NCBI RefSeq assembly: GCF_024518675.1
Contig: NZ_JANIGL010000006.1
Location: forward strand, 124,001-188,000
Reading direction: 5' to 3'
DNA length: 64,000 bases
Source of the DNA: Pseudoalteromonas shioyasakiensis
Lineage (GTDB): Bacteria > Pseudomonadota > Gammaproteobacteria > Enterobacterales > Alteromonadaceae
Made by a program: the position numbers and the translations under genes. Position 1 is the stretch's first letter. Each line of letters opens with the position of its first letter. This document shows, one piece after another, positions 18,280 through 28,295 of this stretch. Under the pieces are notes generated by a model. It was not told where the DNA came from, made no database searches, and was given only the letters and a program-made list of their open reading frames with translations.

Positions 18280-19125
18280 ATGTTTAGTTTACCTCCATTA
18301 CTGCGCCTAATGCGACCAAAGCAGTGGATCAAAAATGCTTTTGTTTTTGCGCCTTTGCTTTTTTCTGGGTTATTTACCAATATGTTGTCGGTGCAGGATA
18401 CTTTTATTGCCTTCATTATTTTTTGTTTAGCTTCATCAGCTACCTACGTATTAAATGACTACAATGACATTGAGAATGATAGAAAACATCCAGTAAAGTC
18501 AAAAACAAGACCTCTTGCATCGGGTGAAGTGAGCAAGTTACAAGCTCGTATTTTGATGGTGATATTATATGGTACAGTTGCGCTATCGGCATTAGCTTAC
18601 TTGCAGGTAGTTATTGTTGTCGCTGCGTATTTAGTGTTGAATGTGGCGTATACTTTTTATCTTAAACATCAACCTGTTTTAGATATTTTTACTATAGCGA
18701 CGGGCTTTGTTTTACGAGTGTATGCTGGTGCGGTTTCTTTGAACGTACCACTTTCATCTTGGATGTTCATTACAACACTTTCTCTAGCCCTTTTCTTAGC
18801 AGCGATAAAGAGACGACAAGAATTGATGAATAGTGGTAACAAAGCTCGAAGTGTATTACAGCACTATACGATTGACCTTGTTAATAAGTATGCTGAAATG
18901 TCTGCGATTTGTGCAATATTATTCTATAGCTTATTCGTTATTTCAGATAAACCAAATATGGTATATTCGATCCCATTTGTTTTATTTGGCTTATATAGAT
19001 ATTGGTTCATCGTAGAGTCAAAAGACTCTGGAGAGTCTCCTACAGACGCTTTGTTTGCAGATCGTTGGTTACAATTGACTATTTTAGGTTGGGTAGGCGT
19101 TTGTTTTTATTCAATTGCTGTATAA
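18280..19125 (+). CDS. UbiA-family prenyltransferase, polyprenyl-phosphate phosphoribosyltransferase-like
   Basis: The 281-residue polytopic protein has the first Asp-rich motif NDYNDIENDRKHP followed by KTRPLASG, which is characteristic of decaprenyl-phosphate phosphoribosyltransferase (Rv3806c type) rather than UbiA or heme O synthases. The N-terminus LRLMRPKQWIKNAFVFAPL fits the same subfamily. That enzyme joins polyprenyl phosphate to PRPP, giving polyprenyl-phosphoryl-5-phosphoribose, the first committed step towards polyprenyl-phosphoryl-arabinose. It heads the rightward operon, divergent from GtrA/DprE1/DprE2 genes. Confidence 0.85.
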   Translation: MFSLPPLLRLMRPKQWIKNAFVFAPLLFSGLFTNMLSVQDTFIAFIIFCLASSATYVLNDYNDIENDRKHPVKSKTRPLASGEVSKLQARILMVILYGTVALSALAYLQVVIVVAAYLVLNVAYTFYLKHQPVLDIFTIATGFVLRVYAGAVSLNVPLSSWMFITTLSLALFLAAIKRRQELMNSGNKARSVLQHYTIDLVNKYAEMSAICAILFYSLFVISDKPNMVYSIPFVLFGLYRYWFIVESKDSGESPTDALFADRWLQLTILGWVGVCFYSIAV

Positions 19126-19137
19126 AAGGAATTTGTT

Positions 19138-19554
19138 GTGGATCTTAGTTACCTTATTACACCTTTTTTTGCTTGGCTAGTAGCTGGGTGCGCAAAGTTT
19201 GCCATCAATACAATCCGAGCAAAACGTTTAGCGTTTGATTTGATTGGGTATGGTGGTATGCCAAGTAATCATAGTAGTATTGTAAGTAGTACTGCAGCAA
19301 TTATTGCTTTTAATGAAGGGGTTCATGAGCCTGCTTTAGTAGTTGCTTTAGCCTTAGCATTTATAGTTATATTAGATGCAAGCAGTTTAAGGCAACAAGT
19401 GGGTAAACACGCGAAAACTATTAATATTATTAATGAAAATAAAATGATAAAACCCTTAAGAGAGCGAATGGGACATACTCGCCTTGAAATATTAATGGGT
19501 ATCGTAACTGGTGTTGCTTCAGCTAGCTGTGTGTATTACGTTTTCAAATTTTGA
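19138..19554 (+). CDS. Divergent PAP2 family protein (candidate 5-phosphate phosphatase)
   Basis: A 138-residue small membrane protein with the divergent PAP2/DUF212 signature: GYGGMPSNHSSIVSS near residues 39-53, VILDASSLRQQVGKHA and MGHTRLEILMG. Such proteins resemble acid phosphatases. In the mycobacterial pathway a PAP2-type phosphatase (Rv3807c) beside the UbiA enzyme is thought to remove the 5-phosphate of polyprenyl-phosphoryl-5-phosphoribose. GTG is the start, 12 bases after the upstream stop, with GGA of AAAGGAATTTG as the ribosome site. Confidence 0.8.
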   Translation: MDLSYLITPFFAWLVAGCAKFAINTIRAKRLAFDLIGYGGMPSNHSSIVSSTAAIIAFNEGVHEPALVVALALAFIVILDASSLRQQVGKHAKTINIINENKMIKPLRERMGHTRLEILMGIVTGVASASCVYYVFKF

Positions 19555-19576
19555 ATAAAATAACTTATTACCACTT

Positions 19577-20500
19577 ATGAACAGCCTCGTTTATTTTAGA
19601 CGATTAAAACGGCTGTATTTATGGTTTGCTTCAAGCTTTGTCATTTATATTGTTTGGAATCATTCATCGGATCTAGTCGCTGCGATAGAGTATTTACAGA
19701 GAATTTCCTTTAAACAAGTAATACTGTGTTTGAGTCTTGCTGTATTTAGTTACATTTGCCGCTCTCTTCGCTGGTTAGGCTATATGCGCTTGAAAGAGCA
19801 TAAGGCTTCAACAAAACATCATATTCTTATTTATTTATCTGGTTTTGCTTTTACCGCATCACCGGGTAAAGTAGGTGAATTAATGAGAGGAACACATTTA
19901 GATGAGTTGGGTGTACCATTTCGATATACGTTTTTGAGTTTTGTATCAGAGCGTTTATTTGATGTGATTATTGTTCTTTCATTGGGTAGTTATTTTCTTA
20001 TTGATAATTTCAATTTTTCTTTGTTATTGGTTACTGTTTTTCTCTTACCTTTCGTTTTATCGCCAGCACTAAAGTTTTTATTTAATTTTGAAAAAAGTAG
20101 GCTGTGGCATGAGTCAATTAATATTTTAAGTCACTTATGGCTATTGCCAGTTGTTTTAAAAAGCTATTTTCTTACACTATTGGCGTGGATACTTCAAGGT
20201 GTGATTTTATTTATAATGTTACGAGGGTTTGGTATAGAAACTACTATACCAATAGCTATAAGTATTTATTGCCTTAGCTTGTTAATTGGTGCTGCTTCAT
20301 TAATTCCCAGTGGTATTGGGGTAACAGAGGCTGGTATGGTTTGGTTATTAATTCAGATTGGTGCTGAAAGTGATATTGCGATAATAGCTGCACTTACTAC
20401 TAGAATGTTAACTCTATATCCTGCAATGTTGATTGGTTTGGTCTGTGCTTTTGTGCTAAAAAATAGAAAAATTGAATACCTTATCTCGTCAAGACACTAG
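19577..20500 (+). CDS. Lysylphosphatidylglycerol synthase TM-region family protein (UPF0104)
   Basis: The 307-residue polytopic protein has about eight helices and the family's diagnostic segments: a GFAFTASPGKVGELMRG-type block, FVSERLFDVIIVL, and SLIPSGIGVTEAGMVWLL. Members of this family without the catalytic domain are candidates for flipping or handling polyprenyl-phosphate sugars. Last gene of the UbiA-like operon; its start lies 22 bases after the previous stop. A role in moving the lipid-linked pentose across the membrane is inferred. Confidence 0.8.
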   Translation: MNSLVYFRRLKRLYLWFASSFVIYIVWNHSSDLVAAIEYLQRISFKQVILCLSLAVFSYICRSLRWLGYMRLKEHKASTKHHILIYLSGFAFTASPGKVGELMRGTHLDELGVPFRYTFLSFVSERLFDVIIVLSLGSYFLIDNFNFSLLLVTVFLLPFVLSPALKFLFNFEKSRLWHESINILSHLWLLPVVLKSYFLTLLAWILQGVILFIMLRGFGIETTIPIAISIYCLSLLIGAASLIPSGIGVTEAGMVWLLIQIGAESDIAIIAALTTRMLTLYPAMLIGLVCAFVLKNRKIEYLISSRH

Positions 20501-20649
20501 TACAGGTTAGTTCCCGCAATAGTGTATCAAAACTATAAACTTACTCGACAATTTTCTGTTTATTTACGGGTAGGTGATGAAAAGGTTAATGGCTATGAGG
20601 GAGGTTAAATTTAACTCTTATCTGCTCACAACCCGCTACTCGAGGCCCG

Positions 20650-22023
20650 TCAACTTAACTTTGCTATTTCAACTTTAACTCCTTCACCTAGTGCCTCTCG
20701 ATACTTCTCTGCTAATAGCTGCTTTGCTCTATCATCACCGTGTACTAGTTTTATATGGCTTGGTTTTTTTTGCATACCTGTTACAAATCTTATGAGGCCT
20801 TTTTGGTCGGCATGAGCGCTATATCCGCTGATAGTGTGTATTTTTGCTTTGATATAGACCTTTTCGTTATTTATAAATACATAACCACCGCGAGAGCCGT
20901 ATTTCTGAATTTCTCTCCCTAATGTTCCTCTGCCTTGATAACCAACAAAAATAACATCGGTGGTTTTAGCGGGCAAAAATGCTTCAAGGTAATTGACAAT
21001 TCTGCCACCAGTGCACATGCCGCTTGCTGCAAGTATAATTGCAGGTTTTTCTCGTTTGTTTAGGTAGTTAATAACGGCCATATGTTCTTTATGGCTGTTG
21101 ACTGTATGTAAGCTTTCAAAGTTTAATGGGTGACGGCCTTTTGCTAAGCGCTGCTTTGCTTCTTTATCCCAGAGGGTTTTAAACTTGCGGTATTGCTGAG
21201 TAAAGTTTGCAGCCATTGGTGAGTCGACAATGACTTCTATGTTGTGCCAAGGTGAATGCGGACTGGCGTTATGAATTAGCTGCTCTAGCTCATATAGTAA
21301 CTCTTGGGTTCTACCTATGCTAAATGCAGGAATGAGTACCACACCGTTATCTTTCACGGCTTGTTCAATTACTTTTTTTAATGTTTGGGTACGCTGTTTA
21401 CGGCCTTGATGGTTTTTATCACCATAAGTTGATTCGATCACTAAGGTGTCTGCTTTATATGGTGGCTTAGGGGCAGGCAATAATGGTGTATAGGGGGCTC
21501 CTAAATCACCTGAAAAGACCACTCGGTGTGTTGTGGCTTTATTTGGCACGTCTATTTCAACATAAGCAGAGCCTAAAATATGACCCGCCCGCTGTAAACG
21601 TGCTTTTAAAGTTTGCTGGTTATTACTTGGTAGTTCAAACCAAGTATTAAAATCTATTGCAATAATGCGTTTGTTTAATAAGCTTAAACATGCGTTTATT
21701 ATTTTTTCATCTCTGGTAACCCCGACTTTTAGTGCATCTTCGATGACTAAGGGTAATAAGCTTGCTGATGCAATAGAAGTATAAATAGGTCCGCTAAAGC
21801 CTGTTGCGAATAAATAGGGGATACGACCTACATGATCAATATGGCAGTGAGTAACAATCAGTGCAGTTACATTACTGATATCAAATTTGATTGATAGATC
21901 AGTACCAGCATCTTCACCTTGAAATAAGCCGCAGTCGATTAAGATTGATGTATCTGTTGATGTTATTAGCTCGTGGCAAGACCCTGTAACCCCATTTACC
22001 GCACCATGATGTTTTATATGCAT
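20650..22023 (-). CDS. MBL-fold beta-CASP hydrolase (RNA-processing exonuclease family)
   Basis: The 457-residue protein has the metallo-beta-lactamase HxHxDH motif at residues 59-64 (THCHIDHVG), SGDLGAPYTP, and the beta-CASP features VVLIPAFSIGRTQELL, VDSPMA, ASGMCTGGRIVNYL and HTISGYSAHADQ. This matches the bacterial family related to RNase J/CPSF73 and YsiA-like proteins, which act on RNA or remain uncharacterised. It is transcribed alone. Its 5' end is separated from the divergent peroxiredoxin gene by a 1-kb tandem repeat array, so its promoter must lie in or beside that array. Confidence 0.88.
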   Translation of the reverse strand: MHIKHHGAVNGVTGSCHELITSTDTSILIDCGLFQGEDAGTDLSIKFDISNVTALIVTHCHIDHVGRIPYLFATGFSGPIYTSIASASLLPLVIEDALKVGVTRDEKIINACLSLLNKRIIAIDFNTWFELPSNNQQTLKARLQRAGHILGSAYVEIDVPNKATTHRVVFSGDLGAPYTPLLPAPKPPYKADTLVIESTYGDKNHQGRKQRTQTLKKVIEQAVKDNGVVLIPAFSIGRTQELLYELEQLIHNASPHSPWHNIEVIVDSPMAANFTQQYRKFKTLWDKEAKQRLAKGRHPLNFESLHTVNSHKEHMAVINYLNKREKPAIILAASGMCTGGRIVNYLEAFLPAKTTDVIFVGYQGRGTLGREIQKYGSRGGYVFINNEKVYIKAKIHTISGYSAHADQKGLIRFVTGMQKKPSHIKLVHGDDRAKQLLAEKYREALGEGVKVEIAKLS

Positions 22024-22096
22024 TGTTAACTCCTTTTAATTGCAGATAAAAGTGTAGCATTAAAAAATGTTTTGTCCCTTATTTGGTTTTATTTGA

Positions 22097-23114
22097 TCGG
22101 CGCTAAAGCGCTCTCCTACGTGTAGGTTAATTGTAGGAACAGGCTTCAGCCGTGATGGTTTTAATATTTGGGGTTGTGATATTTGTAAAATCCATCGGCG
22201 CTAAAGCGCTCTCCTACGTGTAGGTTAATTGTAGGAACAGGCTTCAGCCGTGATGGTTTTAATATTAGGGGTTGTGATATTTGTAAAATCCATCGGCGCT
22301 AAAGCGCTCTCCTACGTGTAGGTATATCGTAGGAACAGGCTTCAGCCGTGATGGGGTTTAATGTTGGGGTTGTGATTTTTGTAAAATCCATCGGCGCTAA
22401 AGCGCTCTCCTACGTGTAGGTTAATTGTAGGAACAGGCTTCAGCCGTGATGGGGTTTAATGTTTGGGGTTGTGATATATGGAATATCCAATTGGCGCTAA
22501 AGCGCGTTCCTACGTGTAGGTTAATTGTAGGAACAGGCTTTAGCCGTGATGGGGTTTAATGTTGGGGTTGTGATTTTTGTAAAATCCATCGGCGCTAAAG
22601 CGCGCTCCTACGTGTAGATATACGTGTAGGTTAATTGTAGGAACAGGCTTCAGCCGTGATGGGGTTTATGTAACATTCAATCGGCGCTAAAGCGCTCTCC
22701 TACGTTTAGATACATCGTAGGAACAGGCTTTAGCCGTGATGGTTTTTAATGTTGGGTGTGATATCTGTAACATTCAATCGGCGCTAAAGCGCTCTCCTAC
22801 GTGTAGGTTAATTGTAGGAACCGGCTTTAGCCGTGATGGTTTTAATATTTGGGGCTGTGATATTTGTAAAATCCATCGGCGCTAAAGCGCTCTCCTACGT
22901 GTAGGTATATCGTAGGAACAGGCTTCAGCCGTGATGGGGTTTAATGTTTGGGGTTTAATGTTTGGGGTTGTGATATATGGAATATCCAATTGGCGCTAAA
23001 GCGCTCTCCTACGTGTAGGTTAATTGTAGGAACAGGCTTCAGCCGTGATGGTTTTAATATTTGGGGTTGTGATATGTAACATCCTATCGACGCTAAAGCG
23101 CTCTCCTACGTGTA
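22097..23114. repeat. Tandem REP/BIME-like array 1 (about 10.5 units)
   Basis: Ten full units and one half unit, mostly about 97 bases apart. Each unit begins TCGGCGCTAAAGCGC, then CTCTCCTACG, a short AT spacer, GTAGGAACAGGCTT, CAGCCGTGATGG, then a variable AT-rich spacer (GTTGTGATATTTG, etc.). GCGCT/AGCGC and GGCT/AGCC form two hairpins in inverted orientation, and the CTAC/GTAG edges resemble REP sequences made by RAYT transposases. No transposase gene is visible in the window. Spacers vary: some units have extra GTTTAATG duplications. The array lies between divergent genes. Confidence 0.92.
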
Positions 23115-23189
23115 AATGTAGCAAATTCATCGCATTGTCACTGTTACCCTATTACACTTAATATTTAGATTTAATATTAAGGAAATAAC

Positions 23190-23663
23190 ATGATTGCTCA
23201 AGGCCATACGTTACCCGCTGTAAGCTTAACTAAACTAACTGACGACGGTATGCAAACACTAACCAACGACACCTTGTTTGCCGGTAAAAAGGTCGTACTA
23301 TTTGCTGTACCGGGCGCTTTTACTCCAACATGCTCAAATGCGCATTTACCGGAATTTATTACCCTTGCAGATAAAATAAAAGCCAAAGGGGTTGATGCTA
23401 TTTATTGTGTATCTGTAAACGATGCTTTTGTGATGAAAGCGTGGGGCGAGCAGCAAAACGCTGAAGAGATTGATATGTTAGCAGATGGCGATGCAAGCTT
23501 TACTAAAGCGTTAGGGCTCGATAAAGATACAGCCGGTTTTGGTGGCGTGCGCTCAAAACGTTATGCAATGGTAGTCGAAGAGCAAGTGGTGACAGGCTTA
23601 TATATTGAACAAGATAAAGAGTTTGTTGTTAGCCGCGCAGACGCTGTTTTAGGTAAGCTTTAA
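23190..23663 (+). CDS. Peroxiredoxin, Prx5/redoxin type
   Basis: A cytosolic 157-residue peroxiredoxin that reduces peroxides with glutathione, glutaredoxin or thioredoxin. The peroxidatic cysteine is Cys48 in PGAFTPTCSNAH, and the GVDAIYCVSVND segment with a second Cys and the GFGGVRSKRYAMVV region match the Prx5 group. There is no fused glutaredoxin domain. An AAGGAAAT ribosome site precedes the ATG. It is monocistronic, with a large repeat array upstream. Confidence 0.92.
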   Translation: MIAQGHTLPAVSLTKLTDDGMQTLTNDTLFAGKKVVLFAVPGAFTPTCSNAHLPEFITLADKIKAKGVDAIYCVSVNDAFVMKAWGEQQNAEEIDMLADGDASFTKALGLDKDTAGFGGVRSKRYAMVVEEQVVTGLYIEQDKEFVVSRADAVLGKL

Positions 23664-23690
23664 TAAAAAAGCCGAGTAATACTCGGCTAT
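23663..23690 (-). terminator. Hairpin terminator for the DUF6436/chemoreceptor operon
   Basis: AGCCGAG (23670-23676) pairs with CTCGGCT (23682-23688). The run of six A on the + strand gives a U-run on the - strand, so the terminator serves the leftward genes. The same sequence recurs at 28779-28802. Confidence 0.8.
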
Positions 23691-23708
23691 AAACCAGGAG
23701 CTATTGGC

Positions 23709-24251
23709 TCATAATTGGCAGTAGCATCCTGTTGTGTCTCCTACAATCAGATCAGACTTAAATCCGTTTCTATAATTATTTAATACAAGTTCAACAAAGC
23801 CATTCGATTCACTGCAGGCTAACCCGGTAGAGTATGGGCCAAAATAGAGTAACTCCGAAGATTGACCGACAATCAGCGTAGCGGGTGTTGATGGAATAAT
23901 ACTTTGGGTGCCTTTTGGCAGATGAATATTTAATACAGTGAAACCATCTTCCTTGGCTGCATCGGTAATATCCTTTTTGTGGCGGTCACTGTATTGCGCA
24001 CACTCACACCCTTCGCTGGTGAAATGAATAAGTACATTATTTATATGTTCTTCGCTTAATTGCGGGAGAGCGCTAATATCATTTATCAACGACTCTCCAT
24101 TTGCATACAGCAACTTGTCAGTTGGATCGAAGGCAACTAACCGTGACTGAATAAAACTGACGCCAGCGATAAGTGTAAACACCAGCCATACCGCAAATAC
24201 CATGTAGTGGGTGTACTTCGCTTTATGAGAAGTTTGCAATGCTTGCCTCAA
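23709..24251 (-). CDS. DUF6436-like membrane-anchored thioredoxin-fold protein
   Basis: The 180-residue protein has an N-terminal helix (about 16-36) and a periplasmic-type domain with [12 protein letters not shown] (Cys82, Cys84) and a C-terminal GCYCQL pair (Cys176, Cys178). The layout resembles a DUF6436/thioredoxin-like fold, and the vicinal cysteines suggest redox or metal binding. Its first 29 bases overlap the end of the chemoreceptor gene, indicating coupled translation; a later in-frame ATG at 24203 would remove the overlap but would cut into the membrane anchor. Function is unknown. Confidence 0.68.
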   Translation of the reverse strand: MRQALQTSHKAKYTHYMVFAVWLVFTLIAGVSFIQSRLVAFDPTDKLLYANGESLINDISALPQLSEEHINNVLIHFTSEGCECAQYSDRHKKDITDAAKEDGFTVLNIHLPKGTQSIIPSTPATLIVGQSSELLYFGPYSTGLACSESNGFVELVLNNYRNGFKSDLIVGDTTGCYCQL

Positions 24252-25689
24252 GTGATCTTACGGCATCAGAGATATGTTCTGCCTCAAGTGCCACTGACTT
24301 CACTTTCTCTGCATCATTTCTGCCTAAAAGACCAAGCTCCTCAGTATTTTTTGAGATCCCTGTAGTAACAATGGATTGCTCTTCGATGGCTGAGGCGACT
24401 GAGTTGGCTATATCACTTGAGTCAACCACCACATGCGAAGCTTGTTGTAATAACGTGCTGACTTGTGCTGCATTATTTATTACCGATTGCACAGCATTGA
24501 CAGAGTTATCCATTGCATTGGTTGATGAATGTGAGTGTTCAACCATTTTAGCTAATGTGACTTCTACCTTGCTGGTGCTTTCTTTTGTTCTATTAGCAAG
24601 CGCACGAACTTCATCGGCAACCACGGCAAAACCACGGCCTTGTTCGCCTGCACGTGCCGCTTCTATCGCCGCATTTAACGCCAGTAAATTTGTTTGCTCT
24701 GCAATACTGGAGATCTCAGACAGCACATTTTTTATGACTTCACTAAAGCTTGCCAGTGCGGTTATTTCTGTGCTTGTAAGACTTAAAACATGGGTTAAGT
24801 GATCACTTTCATTGTTGATCATTTGCATTAACTCATTGGCTTCTTGTGTGGTCGTATTTGCGTCATTCATTTGATCTTTTAAACGCGTGGTATCTTGGGC
24901 GATTGATGTGATGGTTGTGGCCATCTCCTCCACCGAGCACATGATTGCTTCTGTTTCTTGTTGCCGGTCATGTGCGGAGCGTTCAAGCTCAGACTTGGCG
25001 CTTATTAGGTTGTTAGCATTTGATTTAAAGTCGTTAATTTGACTGCGTAAGCCTAGAATGACATTTTCTAATACACTCAATAACTCATTGAACCCAGTCA
25101 GCACATGACTTTTTCGGGGAGTTGCTCGCAGTTTTAAATTGAGCGAGTGTCTATCATAAGTGAGTTCTTCAATAACACGGGCGAGCTCTTTGCCAACCTC
25201 ACTATCTTCATATAATGTTTTAGCAATAAAGCCTGCAACCACACCTTCAACAATGGCATACACCGCATGTAATATAACCGTAGAAAAAGCGAGCCTATCT
25301 TCGTCAAAAAGGTATACGCCGACGTTATCCACTTGCATAAAGTAAAATGACAGATGGTGCACAGCAATTAAGCCAACGGCTGAAATAAAAATACGCCAAT
25401 CTTTAAAAATCACCAAGGTGGCTAGTAAAATAAATATCTCAAAATGAACTTCAATTAATCCATTTAGCTGGTGGATATGCAGGGCTGCAAAAATCATGGC
25501 AGCGAGGCCTGAAGCATGCTTTGTTAGTGTTGCGTTAGGCAAGGTCTTCATCAACCAAAAAGGGACTAGTAAAGCTGGTAGGCCGATAATAAACGCCTCA
25601 TAAAACGTGTTGTAAATAAATGCAACAGCCAGTGTCTCGATAAATAAAATAACAAGTACACCCGTGAATACCCGGTTAATTCTGTTCAT
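24223..25689 (-). CDS. Methyl-accepting chemotaxis protein with polytopic sensor
   Basis: The 488-residue protein has about five to six N-terminal hydrophobic helices (residues 8-165) in place of a periplasmic ligand domain, and no recognisable HAMP domain. A coiled coil leads into the signalling domain, whose hairpin tip is [20 protein letters not shown] and [16 protein letters not shown] (about 325-375). It would couple to CheW/CheA at the membrane. The multi-TM sensor suggests sensing of a membrane or redox signal. The 3' end overlaps the DUF6436-like gene, hinting at a shared role. Confidence 0.9.
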   Translation of the reverse strand: MNRINRVFTGVLVILFIETLAVAFIYNTFYEAFIIGLPALLVPFWLMKTLPNATLTKHASGLAAMIFAALHIHQLNGLIEVHFEIFILLATLVIFKDWRIFISAVGLIAVHHLSFYFMQVDNVGVYLFDEDRLAFSTVILHAVYAIVEGVVAGFIAKTLYEDSEVGKELARVIEELTYDRHSLNLKLRATPRKSHVLTGFNELLSVLENVILGLRSQINDFKSNANNLISAKSELERSAHDRQQETEAIMCSVEEMATTITSIAQDTTRLKDQMNDANTTTQEANELMQMINNESDHLTHVLSLTSTEITALASFSEVIKNVLSEISSIAEQTNLLALNAAIEAARAGEQGRGFAVVADEVRALANRTKESTSKVEVTLAKMVEHSHSSTNAMDNSVNAVQSVINNAAQVSTLLQQASHVVVDSSDIANSVASAIEEQSIVTTGISKNTEELGLLGRNDAEKVKSVALEAEHISDAVRSLEASIANFS

Positions 25690-25751
25690 TTTGTTCCTGA
25701 AAAAATATAAAAATGATAAGTTGTGTTTTAATGTATGAAAAAGCGCTGCGC

Positions 25752-28295
25752 TTAATTAGACTGATGTTTGTTTTTTAAAAACTTTTCAGTTTCATTGGCA
25801 TTGAGTGGCTTTGAAAACAAATAACCTTGTGCAACATGGTAGCCTTGCTCTTTTAAAATAGTGTATTGTTCAACGTTCTCGATGCCTTCAGCGATCACAT
25901 CTAAATTTAAGCTTTCACCGATCTGTAATACTGAACGGCTCAGGGCTTCGCTGGTTTTGTCTGTGCCTAATCCTTGTACGAAACTGCGGTCGAGTTTGAG
26001 CTCACGTATCGGTATTTTTCTTAAGTAACTTAAACTTGCATAGCCGGTACCAAAGTCATCCATTGAAAAGTCGATCCCCTTATCATGAATATCATGCAAC
26101 ACTTTCATTGTGCTGGGATGGGTGTCGAGTAACACATGTTCCGTCAGCTCTAGCATGAGATCGGACGTAACCAAATTATTGATAGCGAGTTCATTGATGA
26201 TGAAATCACATAAATGTATGTTATGAAAATTACTCGGGGACAAATTGACTGACATCGTCGGTAACGCGATACCTTGTTTACGCCACTCACCCATTTGCTT
26301 ACAAGCAGTTCGAATGACCCACAAACTGAGCTCGCTGATCAACCCACAATCTTCTGCAATCGGTATAAATTTATCCGGTGGAACGGAGCCAAGTGTTGGG
26401 TGATCCCATCTTGCAAGTGCTTCGACACCATAAATAGTCTCGTCTTTCATCGATATTTGGGGTTGGTATTTCAGGGTGAGTAAGTTCTCTTTGATTGCTT
26501 TTTCAAGCTCCATTTCAAGCTCTTGAACTTCCTGCGCAAGTTGGTTTAATTCGTGACTAAAATAGGCGAAGCGGCCTTTACCGGATGACTTAGCTTGGTA
26601 CATCGCCATATCCGCTCTGTGGATGAGTGTGGCTACATCATGGCCATCGTCAGGGAAAATACTGATACCGATACTCATGGTCGGATCTAACGTTAAGTGC
26701 TCTAAGTGAACGGGAAGGGTGATTTTTAGTTTGAGCTCTTCAATATATTCATGGAGCTGCTCTGGGGTTTCAATTTGTTTGATTAGGACAAACTCATCAC
26801 CCGATAAGCGACCGACTATATCGGCATTCGACTGCTCGAGGTTTAGTCTTGAGGCAAGTGCAACTAATAATTGATCGCCAATTGGGTGGCCATGAGTGTC
26901 ATTAATCTGTTTAAAGCGATCGACATCTAAAAATAACAGGGCCATTTTTTGGTTATTCTTTTTTGCGTCTTTAATTGCTTGCTCAGCATTTGCATGGAGT
27001 AAACTACGGTTAGGTAACTGAGTTAGCGCATCGTAATACGCTAAGTGACGTATGTTAGCTTTTTGGGCTTCACGTTCAATAGCAAGGCCGCACAGTGGGG
27101 TAATAACATTGACGATGTGTTTATGTAAAGCATTGAGCTGTACATTATTTTTTAAATAAAGGGTAACGACACCAATTACTTGACCATTACTTTGTTTTAT
27201 CGGGACTGAAAAACACCCCGTATACCCCAGAGGGTGAAGGTGTGTTTTGTAGAGTTCACAAATAGGATCATTTTGAATATCTGTAACTAATACATCTTCA
27301 CCGCGGGCAGCTGCTGTGCCAGATATACCTGCACCTTCAGCAATGGGAAGGGTATTCAAAATTTGACGGTAAGAGGCTGGGAAGCTTGGCGCGGCGAGTA
27401 ATTGTAAGTGGGCACCTTCGGCTTTTAAAATGACAGGCGTAATATAATGGTCTAATTTGGTGATCTCATGACATACTTTTTCCATAACAATTTCATGTGA
27501 TTCATCATATGCAATAGCATTTAAAATCTGCTTATGAAGAATTTCATGGAGCTTGGTTTGCGTAATGTCATTAATAATTGTGACGCAGTAGGCTAGCTGA
27601 GTATGCTCATCCAAGACCGGGTTGACCATTATCGAACACCAACATTTGCTCTTGTCTTTTGACTGTAAAACTTCATCAATGCGCATAGATTTTCCGTTCG
27701 CCAGCTGAGCACGGACTTGCTCTCGCCTCGTGTCAGATAGTTCGGGCGTAAGCACATTCATGGGCGTGATGCCAAGTAGTTCCTCGGGTGTATAATTGAA
27801 GAGTGTTGAAAAGCCATCATTGGTGTACACCACTTTCCACTGAGGATCGGTAATAATGATTGCATGTTCAGTTTTATCGGTAACAAGGGAGAGCAACTCT
27901 AATTGTTTTTTAGCCTTAACTTGCTCTGTCACATCTTTAATGAATGCGGTGTATAGCATATGACCGCCGATATCGACCTTAGAGATGGACATTGACCCCC
28001 ACCTTTGGCTTCCATCTTTGCAAATGATAGGGACGTCACGGCTTGTGCCGACTATTTTATTTTCACCGGTGTCTCGGTTTCGATTAACATAGTGGTCATG
28101 ATACGTCTTGATATGATCGGGTACAAGCAGGCTTACATTTTTTCCAAGCACCTCTTCTTTACAGTAGCCCCAGAGCTTTTCAGCTGCTTGATTAAATAGA
28201 ATTACCCTATTTTTTGAGTCTATTGCCACGACACCATCAATTGCTTGTTCAAGTGTTTGTGTGAATACATTAGAAAGCGATTTATCTACGACCAT
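25752..28295 (-). CDS. PAS-PAS-GAF-GGDEF-EAL sensor protein
   Basis: An 847-residue soluble cyclic-di-GMP protein. Two PAS domains lie at about 10-130 and 135-255, each with a PAC-like tail; a GAF-like domain spans about 260-410. The GGDEF domain (about 420-580) reads SGDEF near residue 498, a common tolerated variant. The EAL domain (about 590-840) has GVEALARW near 626, ELTEHVLLD and [13 protein letters not shown]. All main EAL residues look intact, so phosphodiesterase activity is likely; cyclase activity is less certain. No TM segments. Monocistronic, upstream of the chemoreceptor gene on the same strand. Confidence 0.92.
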   Translation of the reverse strand: MVVDKSLSNVFTQTLEQAIDGVVAIDSKNRVILFNQAAEKLWGYCKEEVLGKNVSLLVPDHIKTYHDHYVNRNRDTGENKIVGTSRDVPIICKDGSQRWGSMSISKVDIGGHMLYTAFIKDVTEQVKAKKQLELLSLVTDKTEHAIIITDPQWKVVYTNDGFSTLFNYTPEELLGITPMNVLTPELSDTRREQVRAQLANGKSMRIDEVLQSKDKSKCWCSIMVNPVLDEHTQLAYCVTIINDITQTKLHEILHKQILNAIAYDESHEIVMEKVCHEITKLDHYITPVILKAEGAHLQLLAAPSFPASYRQILNTLPIAEGAGISGTAAARGEDVLVTDIQNDPICELYKTHLHPLGYTGCFSVPIKQSNGQVIGVVTLYLKNNVQLNALHKHIVNVITPLCGLAIEREAQKANIRHLAYYDALTQLPNRSLLHANAEQAIKDAKKNNQKMALLFLDVDRFKQINDTHGHPIGDQLLVALASRLNLEQSNADIVGRLSGDEFVLIKQIETPEQLHEYIEELKLKITLPVHLEHLTLDPTMSIGISIFPDDGHDVATLIHRADMAMYQAKSSGKGRFAYFSHELNQLAQEVQELEMELEKAIKENLLTLKYQPQISMKDETIYGVEALARWDHPTLGSVPPDKFIPIAEDCGLISELSLWVIRTACKQMGEWRKQGIALPTMSVNLSPSNFHNIHLCDFIINELAINNLVTSDLMLELTEHVLLDTHPSTMKVLHDIHDKGIDFSMDDFGTGYASLSYLRKIPIRELKLDRSFVQGLGTDKTSEALSRSVLQIGESLNLDVIAEGIENVEQYTILKEQGYHVAQGYLFSKPLNANETEKFLKNKHQSN

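Noticed and set aside
22097..23114. Possible CRISPR array
   Set aside because: Repeats are long palindromic pairs, spacers are similar to one another rather than unique, and no cas genes are nearby.
24239..24802. 187-codon open frame on the + strand
   Set aside because: It is fully antisense to the conserved signalling domain of the chemoreceptor and has low-complexity Ser/Ala/Thr content.
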